Below, in pieces: positions 5,498-10,360 of a stretch of DNA of 10,360 bases. The stretch's first letter is position 1. Each line of letters starts with the position of its first letter. The stretch is from contig JAGNNB010000073.1 of the NCBI GenBank assembly GCA_017990865.1, positions 1 to 10,360 on the forward strand. The letters are read 5' to 3'. A program made the position numbers and the translations under genes. This DNA is from Lysobacteraceae bacterium. Lineage in GTDB: Bacteria; Pseudomonadota; Gammaproteobacteria; Xanthomonadales; Xanthomonadaceae. The notes beneath the pieces are model-generated. The model was not told the DNA's origin. It worked only from the letters and a program-made list of their open reading frames with translations, and ran no database searches.

Positions 5498-7035
5498 GGC
5501 GCTGGACTCACGATGCGGTCCTTCGCTTGCGGCGGACGCAAACCGGCGGCGACCCGGTCGCACCATTGCGCGGTGAAGTATTCGGGCGGCACGCGCCGTA
5601 CATCGCCCAACAGCGCGCCGGCCAACGCCACGTCCGCGGCATAGCCTTCGCGCAAGGCCGCTTCGGAGGCATCGGCGGCTTGCGCATCGTCGCAGGCGAA
5701 CAGCAGATCGAGCGCGCCGCTTGCGGTAGGCACGAAAGTGAAATTGCGCAAACGCAGGCCGTGCGCGTCGCCGTGACGGCGCATGAAGCTCAACAGCGCC
5801 GACTCGGGCACGGCTGCGGTCGGCGTCATGCGTCCGGCGTAAGCCACCGTCGGCACCGTGCCAGCGCGGCCGGTGACGTCGAGCAAATCGCCCAGCACGT
5901 AGCGGCAGAAGCCCCCGGCCTGCGTGACCACCACCGCGTAGCTGGCGCCTTCGCGCAATTCGTCCAGCCGCAACGGCGTTTGGTTCGCGCCGTTCTGCAC
6001 ATCGAGGAATTCGAAGAATGCGGCGTTGTAGGCCACCACGCCGCGCACGTCGTCGGGCAACAGATGCAGCGCCAGCGGCGCTTCGGAGGCGGCCAGCGGC
6101 GCCGGCACCACCGCGACATCGGCGCCATAGTCTTCGACCGCTTGCGGCAGATACACGCCGGCGATGCCTTCGTCCCAGCAGATCAAACGTTCGACGTGCG
6201 GCCAGACATCCACCGGCAGCAGGCGCCCGCGCGCGGCGCGAAGGTCGGCGAGCTGCGCGGCCAACGCGGGGTCGGGTGTCGCGATCGGACGGCCCGCGAA
6301 CGTCCCGGCGGCGATGTCGGCGAACAAGCGTTCGGCATTGATGTCGAGCACATGCGGCACCGCGGCGAGGATAGCCGGGTTGATGCCGACGAACTGACGG
6401 ATGTCGTGACCCGCCGCCATGCGCAGACGGAAGTACAAACGATCGAGATCCGCGGGAATGTCCGCCGGCACCGTGGCCCAAGGGCCGGTCGTGCCCGGTT
6501 CCAGCAGCGCCTCGCTGCCGAACTCGTTCGCCAAGTTCACTTGGCTCAAACCGACATGCGGCACGCCGCTGGCGAGCACCGAAGTGTCGCGCAGCGGATC
6601 CCATTTGAAATTCACGGTGAGATCGCGACTGGCCGCGAATCCCGGATACGCGCGCGTCACGCCTTCCAGATACGCCATGTAAAACGGATTGAAGGCTTCC
6701 GCGAAATACGCGCGCGGTAGCGGCAATACTTTCGCGCGACCGGCGGTGCTGCCGCTGCTGGAAATGAAGCGGAAAACATCGCCGGTAAACAGCACGTCGC
6801 GTTCGCCTGCGACGATGCGATCGACGTAAGGGCGCAAATCCTCATAGCGGCGCAAGGGCACGCGCGCGCGGAAGTCGGCCAGACTGTCGATGCGATCGAA
6901 GCCGTGCTCGCGACCGAACGCGGTGTCGCGACCGCGCGCGATCAGACGCGCCAATATCTCGTCCTGGGTCTGCGTCGCGCGATTCAAACCGTCGACGAAG
7001 CGTCGGTAGGGCGACGGGCGAGAGGCGGTGTCCAT
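5494..7035 (-). CDS. GH3-family acyl-adenylate/amide synthetase
   Basis: A 513-residue member of the GH3 family (ANL-type adenylating enzymes known in plants for joining jasmonate or auxin to amino acids; bacterial members are mostly uncharacterised). The family activates a carboxylic acid as acyl-AMP and transfers it to an amine. Visible: N-terminal helical GREHGFDRIDSLADFR segment (41-56), motif I SSSGSTAGRAK (92-102, phosphate loop), motif II region PLAASEAP (313-320) and motif III RYVLGDLLDV (378-387, with D383 expected to hold the ribose), then a C-terminal lid domain of about 110 residues. In motif II the usual Tyr of YxxSE is Leu314 and the Gly after the Glu is Ala. It opens a five-gene run and overlaps the next gene by ATGA. 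Acyl acid and amine substrates cannot be read from sequence; general cytoplasmic location is expected. Confidence 0.88.
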   Translation of the reverse strand: MDTASRPSPYRRFVDGLNRATQTQDEILARLIARGRDTAFGREHGFDRIDSLADFRARVPLRRYEDLRPYVDRIVAGERDVLFTGDVFRFISSSGSTAGRAKVLPLPRAYFAEAFNPFYMAYLEGVTRAYPGFAASRDLTVNFKWDPLRDTSVLASGVPHVGLSQVNLANEFGSEALLEPGTTGPWATVPADIPADLDRLYFRLRMAAGHDIRQFVGINPAILAAVPHVLDINAERLFADIAAGTFAGRPIATPDPALAAQLADLRAARGRLLPVDVWPHVERLICWDEGIAGVYLPQAVEDYGADVAVVPAPLAASEAPLALHLLPDDVRGVVAYNAAFFEFLDVQNGANQTPLRLDELREGASYAVVVTQAGGFCRYVLGDLLDVTGRAGTVPTVAYAGRMTPTAAVPESALLSFMRRHGDAHGLRLRNFTFVPTASGALDLLFACDDAQAADASEAALREGYAADVALAGALLGDVRRVPPEYFTAQWCDRVAAGLRPPQAKDRIVSPAP

Positions 7036-7043
7036 GGCGGAGG

Positions 7044-7049
7044 CTTCCT
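7044..7049 (-). promoter_or_regulatory. Ribosome binding site of the GH3 gene
   Basis: AGGAAG on the minus strand, eight bases before the ATG at 7035. It is the clearest Shine-Dalgarno in this operon and fixes the GH3 start; the genes after it have no such good site and seem to depend on overlaps. Confidence 0.65.
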
Positions 7050-7065
7050 GCTGCGGTGAATGAAT

Positions 7066-7085
7066 CGTCCAGCCCCCGTTGGACG
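7066..7085 (-). promoter_or_regulatory. Hairpin in the GH3 leader
   Basis: CGTCCA (7066-7071) and TGGACG (7080-7085) form a 6-bp stem with an 8-base C-rich loop, about 30-50 bases before the GH3 start and inside the leader predicted from the 7119-7147 promoter. It does not cover the Shine-Dalgarno sequence. It may be a stabilising stem or an incidental fold. Confidence 0.3.
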
Positions 7086-7118
7086 CTCGGGCTTCCGGTC
7101 GTGCGCGGCGCCGCGTGA

Positions 7119-7147
7119 ACTATACAAGCGAGGCCGCGTCATTTGAA
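7119..7147 (-). promoter_or_regulatory. Candidate sigma-70-like promoter of the GH3 operon
   Basis: On the minus strand TTCAAA (7142-7147, 4 of 6 to TTGACA) and TATAGT (7119-7124, 5 of 6 to TATAAT) are separated by exactly 17 bases, in the 185-base gap upstream of the GH3 gene. Initiation near 7112 would give a leader of about 77 bases. The surrounding DNA is locally AT-richer than the rest of the window, which supports the call. Confidence 0.5.
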
Positions 7148-7190
7148 TAACGACGGCATTCGGTGCGGTATCCGGCCTCGTTCGCGCGGT

Positions 7191-7209
7191 CGATGCGTCC
7201 GACGCATCG
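7191..7209. repeat. 19-base palindrome after the EamA gene
   Basis: CGATGCGTC, a single C, then GACGCATCG form a perfect 9-bp inverted repeat around a one-base centre, 11 bases beyond the EamA stop. There is no T-tract on the minus-strand side, so it is not a classical intrinsic terminator. It could be a weak 3' end stem or a site for a dimeric regulator upstream of the GH3 operon promoter (7119-7147). The symmetry is seen; the role is inference. Confidence 0.5.
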
Positions 7210-7220
7210 CGGCGCACGCG

Positions 7221-8132
7221 TCACTCGCCGGGTTTGGCCGCTTCCACCGGCGCATGGGTCGCGGCGCGTCGGGCCAATCGCGCCTCGCGATGCGCGATGT
7301 AGGCGTTGGCGGCGAAGATCACGCCCGCGCCGATCGCGGTCCAGCGGTCCACCGGTTCGCGGAACAACCACCAACCGGCTGCTGCGACCAACGGCAGTTG
7401 CATGAAGGTGATCGGCGTCAGCGCCGAGACATCGCCCAATTTCAACGCGCGCGTCCACAGCATGTGTCCACCGGTACCCATCGCACCCGCGGCGATCACC
7501 CACACCCACGCGATGCCTTGCGGCCATTCCCACACCGTCAATGCCGGCGCCAACGACATTGGCACCCACAGCAATGTGGTGAGCAAGACGATGCGATCCG
7601 CCGGTTCGGTGGCGGACAGTTGTTTGATCTGGATCGACACCACGCCGCTGAGCACCGCCGCGAGCAACGCGATCAAGGTGCCCGCGCTGAAGGAGTCGGT
7701 GCCGGGACGCACGATGACCAGCACGCCGACGAAGCCCAGCGCCACGGCGGCCCAACGTCGCGCGCGCACGCGTTCGTGCAGCAGAATCACAGCGGCGATG
7801 GTGACGAAGATCGGACTCGAATACGACAACGCCACCGCCTGCGCCAACGGCAAGTGGCCGATCGCCCAAAACCCGGCGAGCATCGACGCGATGCCGATCG
7901 CGCAGCGAAAGACGTAACGCGGCAATCGCGCGGTTTTCAGCAAACCCGGGCCGTGCCGCAGCAGCAGCGGCAGCGCGATCATCAAACCGAAGAAATTGCG
8001 GAAGAATGCGATTTCGAAAGCGTGCAGCGTTTCCGACGCTAGCCGGATCGCCACCGTCATCGCGCCGAAAAACATCGTGCTGCCGAACATCAACAGCGCC
8101 GCACGCATCGGTTGGCCGCGCGCGTCGTTCAT
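7221..8132 (-). CDS. EamA/DMT-superfamily transporter
   Basis: A 303-residue integral inner-membrane protein with about ten hydrophobic segments arranged as two EamA-type halves, the usual form of drug/metabolite transporters that export amino acids or other small metabolites. The first half runs from about residue 10 to 142 (SYSSPIFVTIAAVILLHERV around 103-122 is the typical end-of-repeat motif) and the second from about 150 to 290 (LTPITFMQLPLVAAAGWWLF at 238-257 is its counterpart). The C terminus is short, charged and cytoplasmic. The start at 8132 is chosen because its ATGA overlaps the stop of the DDAH-like gene, so the two are probably coupled. That linkage suggests, but does not show, that the substrate is related to arginine or methylarginine metabolism. 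Confidence 0.88.
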   Translation of the reverse strand: MNDARGQPMRAALLMFGSTMFFGAMTVAIRLASETLHAFEIAFFRNFFGLMIALPLLLRHGPGLLKTARLPRYVFRCAIGIASMLAGFWAIGHLPLAQAVALSYSSPIFVTIAAVILLHERVRARRWAAVALGFVGVLVIVRPGTDSFSAGTLIALLAAVLSGVVSIQIKQLSATEPADRIVLLTTLLWVPMSLAPALTVWEWPQGIAWVWVIAAGAMGTGGHMLWTRALKLGDVSALTPITFMQLPLVAAAGWWLFREPVDRWTAIGAGVIFAANAYIAHREARLARRAATHAPVEAAKPGE

Positions 8133-8980
8133 GACGATGTCCGATGGGCCGCGCTGGCCTTGTCGATCTCGTGCGCGCCGGCATCGGAGAGGCCGGCCGC
8201 GAAGACCAGGCTCATGCAGGTGAGCCCCGCCTCGGCTTTGCCGAACTCCGAAATATCGACGGCGTGGACGCGCAAGCCCGCACGCTCGGCGTGCGCACGA
8301 ACGCGTGCGAGCGTGCGCTGGAACGCCGCGTTCGCCAGCAGCGTCGCACCGATCGGCAACAGGTTCGCGGCGAACGGCTCGTCGTCGGCGATTTCGATAC
8401 GTTCGAATGCATCGAACGCCGTCGCTTCCACCCACGCGGGATTGAGCAGGACGGTCGTGGCGTCCAGCGCGGTGCAGGCGGTTTTCAGATGCAGGCTGCC
8501 GTGGACGCGCACCGGCACCGTCGCATAGCCGTAGCGGCGCGCGATTGACGCGAGTTGTTCGAGGCCCTCGCGATTGCTGCGTCCGCTCAGCCCGACGTAC
8601 AGCGTATCGCCGACGACCAGCACGTCGCCGCCTTCCAGCGTGCCAGGCGCCGCGATGCGTTCGATGCATCGACGATGCGTCGACAGCGGCGCGGCGATGA
8701 AGTCCGGTTCGCGTCGACGCGAATCCACGCCCGGGTTCGCGAGGATCGCGACTTCGTCTAATACCACCGCCGTATCTTCGACGAACACGCTGTCGGGCGC
8801 GGAGGCGATGGCATCCAACACGATCGTGCGCGCGCCGGCCGATGCCAGCGCATCGCGATACGCCGCGTGCTGACGTTCGGCTACGTCGAAATCGATTGCC
8901 TCGCGTTCGAGAAACGTCAGTTCGCAGCATTGCGCCAAAGTCGGCGCCGGGCGGCGAACGAGGGCGACGATCCCGTTCAT
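8129..8980 (-). CDS. Dimethylarginine dimethylaminohydrolase-like protein (amidinotransferase fold)
   Basis: Resembles bacterial DDAH, which hydrolyses N-omega-methylated arginines to citrulline and methylamines using a Cys-His-Glu triad on the pentein (amidinotransferase/arginine deiminase) fold. Visible motifs: FVEDTAVV (66-73, substrate-contacting Glu/Asp), GTLEGGDVL (113-121, the acidic triad residue), SGRSNREG (132-139), HGSLHLKTA (160-168, His164 by comparison with known DDAHs) and GLTCMSLVF (252-260, nucleophile Cys255). The protein is 283 residues and has a tail of some 23 residues after the catalytic Cys strand, where the family usually ends soon afterwards. A GGAG lies a few bases before the ATG. 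It overlaps the EamA gene by four bases. Alternatives within the fold (arginine deiminase, other methylarginine or agmatine-like substrates) are less likely given the SGRSNREG and LHLK motifs. Confidence 0.87.
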   Translation of the reverse strand: MNGIVALVRRPAPTLAQCCELTFLEREAIDFDVAERQHAAYRDALASAGARTIVLDAIASAPDSVFVEDTAVVLDEVAILANPGVDSRRREPDFIAAPLSTHRRCIERIAAPGTLEGGDVLVVGDTLYVGLSGRSNREGLEQLASIARRYGYATVPVRVHGSLHLKTACTALDATTVLLNPAWVEATAFDAFERIEIADDEPFAANLLPIGATLLANAAFQRTLARVRAHAERAGLRVHAVDISEFGKAEAGLTCMSLVFAAGLSDAGAHEIDKASAAHRTSS

Positions 8981-9023
8981 GCGGCTCCGTTCGCGCGGGA
9001 CGCACTCATGGCATCGCGCTCAT
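8977..9023 (-). promoter_or_regulatory. Chain of two mini-ORFs leading into the DDAH-like gene
   Basis: Between the murB stop (9040) and the next gene (ATG 8980) the minus strand has ATG at 9023 opening MSAMP-stop, whose TGA overlaps (ATGA) a second ATG at 9009 opening MSASRANGAA-stop, whose TGA overlaps (ATGA) the ATG of the next gene at 8980. The two mini-ORF starts share the near-repeat GCCATGAG(C/T). This fits a termination-reinitiation relay, or start-region duplication by slippage. The overlaps are seen directly; translation of the mini-ORFs is inference. A similar arrangement is at 4213-4238. Confidence 0.45.
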
Positions 9024-9039
9024 GGCCTCGCGCCGCGAC

Positions 9040-10098
9040 TCACCACGCCGCACCGACGATGCGCGGCTCCGGTTCGATCGCCACGCCGAAGCGCGCATCC
9101 ACGCTCGCGGCGATTTCGCGCGCCAGCGCCAGCAACTCCGCGCCGGTCGCGCGGCCGTGATTCACCAGCACCAGCGCGTGTTTGTCGGACACGCCAGCAT
9201 CGCCGCTGGCGCCGAAACGTCGGCCTTTCCAGCCGCAGGCGTCGATCAACCACGCCGCCGACAGTTTGCGCAGATGTTCGGCGCCGCCGGAGAATACCGG
9301 CAGCGTCGCATGCGCCGCTTTCAAAGCGTCGGCGAGCGATGCGGGCACGATGGGGTTCTTGAAGAAACTGCCGGCATTGCCGACGACCGCAGGGTCGGGC
9401 AGTTTGCTGCGACGCAAGCGGATCACGGCGTCGGCCACATCGAGTGCGGTGTAGCCGTCGCGCGCCTCGGCGGCCAGTCCCATCGCCTCGCGAATGCCGG
9501 CGTAGTCGATCTTCAGTCCCGCCGCGCCGACGCTGCGCGCGGTCGGCAGCGCGAATTCCACCGCGACGATCAAAACGCGGTCGAGTTCTCGCTTGAATAC
9601 GCTGTCGCGATACGCGAACGCGCATTCGCTCGCGGAAAAGCGCCGCCATGCGCCGGTCGCGCGGTCGAACGCGTCCACGGCGTGGATGCGCTCGCCCACT
9701 TCCACGCCGTAGGCGCCGATGTTCTGGATCGGCGCGGCGCCGACGGTGCCGGGGATCAGCGCGAGATTCTCCAATCCCGCGAACCCCTGTTCGAGCGACC
9801 ACATTACCAGGCGATGCCATTCCACGCCGGCATCGGCGCGGACGATCGCGACATCGTCGCGGGCGCCGAGAACGCGAATGTCCTGCGTATCCAGACGCAG
9901 CGCGAGTTTCGGGCCATCGACCAGCAACAAATTGCTGCCGCCGCCGAGCACCAGCGGCGATGCGTCGGCGAATGCGCTCGCGAACAGCGCAGGTAGATCG
10001 GCGGCGTCGTCGGTTTCGATCAGCGCGCCAGCGCGCGCGTCGATGCCGAAGGTATTGCGCGTGCGCAGCGAGGCGTCGGGCGTGCGGCGAACGCTCAT
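9040..10098 (-). CDS. murB: UDP-N-acetylenolpyruvoylglucosamine reductase (MurB)
   Basis: MurB reduces UDP-GlcNAc-enolpyruvate to UDP-N-acetylmuramate with NADPH and FAD in the cytoplasm, the second committed step of peptidoglycan synthesis. With the ATG at 10098 the protein has 352 residues, close to the E. coli-type enzyme. Visible motifs are the N-terminal NTFGI (about 15-19), the FAD-binding LGGGSNLLL (51-59), [17 protein letters not shown] (115-131), YRDSVFK with the family's catalytic-region Arg (R164), [10 protein letters not shown] with the proton-donor Ser (S244) and EPEPR (342-346) holding the conserved Glu near the C terminus. An in-frame ATG 22 codons upstream exists, but 10098 is preferred because it makes an ATGA overlap with pyrD and the extra residues look non-conserved. 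Confidence 0.95.
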   Translation of the reverse strand: MSVRRTPDASLRTRNTFGIDARAGALIETDDAADLPALFASAFADASPLVLGGGSNLLLVDGPKLALRLDTQDIRVLGARDDVAIVRADAGVEWHRLVMWSLEQGFAGLENLALIPGTVGAAPIQNIGAYGVEVGERIHAVDAFDRATGAWRRFSASECAFAYRDSVFKRELDRVLIVAVEFALPTARSVGAAGLKIDYAGIREAMGLAAEARDGYTALDVADAVIRLRRSKLPDPAVVGNAGSFFKNPIVPASLADALKAAHATLPVFSGGAEHLRKLSAAWLIDACGWKGRRFGASGDAGVSDKHALVLVNHGRATGAELLALAREIAASVDARFGVAIEPEPRIVGAAW

Positions 10099-10360
10099 CC
10101 GCGCATCGGCGGCAAATGGCCGCGGCTCGGCGCTTCCTTGCGGCGGCGAATCGCGTCCAGACATTCGTCGATGAGCGCGGGTCCGCGATAGATCAAGCCG
10201 GTGTATATCTGCACCAGACTCGCGCCCGCGGCCATTTTCTTCACCGCGTCGGCGCCGGTGAGGATGCCGCCCACGCCGATCAAGGGAATGTTCTCCGGCA
10301 AGCGCGTGCGCAACATGCGCAGCACCGACGTGGATTTCGCCATCAGCGGTTCGCCGGACA
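10095..10360 (-). CDS. pyrD: Dihydroorotate dehydrogenase (quinone), C-terminal part, cut by window edge
   Basis: Partial gene; only the last 88 residues are visible and the 5' part lies beyond position 10360. The family (class 2 dihydroorotate dehydrogenase) oxidises dihydroorotate to orotate with FMN, passing electrons to quinone at the inner membrane, in pyrimidine synthesis. The visible part starts with LSGEPL, the usual loop before the last part of the barrel, then [15 protein letters not shown] and [16 protein letters not shown], which are the FMN-phosphate-binding strands and loops of the barrel end. The catalytic serine region is outside the window, so activity cannot be judged. Its TGA (10095-10097) overlaps the ATG of murB by four bases, so the two are probably translationally coupled. 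Confidence 0.93.
   Translation of the reverse strand, partial: SGEPLMAKSTSVLRMLRTRLPENIPLIGVGGILTGADAVKKMAAGASLVQIYTGLIYRGPALIDECLDAIRRRKEAPSRGHLPPMRG

Noticed and set aside
4226..5644. Plus-strand open frame of 472 codons opposite the two kinase-like genes
   Set aside because: Composition is dominated by Arg, His, Gln and Ala with no domain; shadow of the minus-strand genes.
4859..6604. Extension of the prenol-kinase frame to a 581-residue fusion protein
   Set aside because: The upstream part is an Arg-rich shadow inside the GH3 gene; the natural start is the ATG at 5497, which overlaps the GH3 stop.
5527..6720. Plus-strand open frame of 397 codons opposite the GH3 gene
   Set aside because: The minus strand has conserved GH3 motifs throughout this interval; the plus frame has none.
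7221..9005. Extension of the EamA frame to a 594-residue protein
   Set aside because: The upstream part lies inside the DDAH-like gene in another frame; the ATG at 8132 with the ATGA overlap is the fitting start.
8842..9996. Plus-strand open frame of 384 codons opposite murB
   Set aside because: Antisense to a well-conserved housekeeping gene; no motif.
1..10360. CRISPR arrays, tRNA or rRNA genes, insertion sequences
   Set aside because: I saw no regularly spaced repeats, cloverleaf-like sequences, transposase motifs or terminal inverted repeats with target duplications.

Overview
The window is a dense, GC-rich bacterial chromosome segment in which every gene I can support lies on the minus strand, so transcription runs from position 10360 towards 1. 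A quinone-type pyrD followed by a proteobacterial-type murB, a secreted pectin-acetylesterase-like enzyme and the base composition suggest a gammaproteobacterium of the Xanthomonadaceae/Lysobacter kind. That assignment is inference from gene content, not proof.

In transcription order: (1) 10360-9040 holds the 3' end of pyrD (pyrimidine synthesis) and murB (peptidoglycan precursor synthesis), joined by a 4-base ATGA overlap. (2) 9023-7221 holds a dimethylarginine-dimethylaminohydrolase-like enzyme and an EamA/DMT transporter, also joined by ATGA, followed by a 19-base palindrome. (3) 7220-2469 opens with a 185-base gap carrying a good sigma-70-like promoter, then five tightly packed genes: a bacterial GH3 acyl-adenylating amide synthetase, a dolichol/phytol-kinase-family membrane protein, a guanylate-kinase-fold kinase with altered base-recognition positions, a stand-alone class I aminoacyl-tRNA-synthetase-like protein (ArgRS/CysRS-like core with damaged signature motifs), and a 217-residue orphan. 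(4) 2468-2209 is a 260-base gap with small hairpins. (5) 2208-66 holds a secreted pectin-acetylesterase/Notum-family hydrolase and a small membrane-anchored helical protein, separated by a perfect 10-bp GC hairpin. I see no gene in 1-65.

The most interesting part is region 3. Two ATP-dependent acid-activating folds (GH3 and aaRS-like) sit with two kinase-like enzymes, one membrane-embedded and of a CTP-dependent prenol kinase family, in one apparent operon. This looks like an undescribed pathway that activates an amino or carboxylic acid, phosphorylates an alcohol or lipid carrier and makes an amide conjugate. The product cannot be read from sequence.

A second oddity is at three gene junctions (9023-8980, 4842-4825, 4238-4216). 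There, very short ORFs are chained by ATGA stop/start overlaps leading into the next gene, which suggests termination-reinitiation relays.
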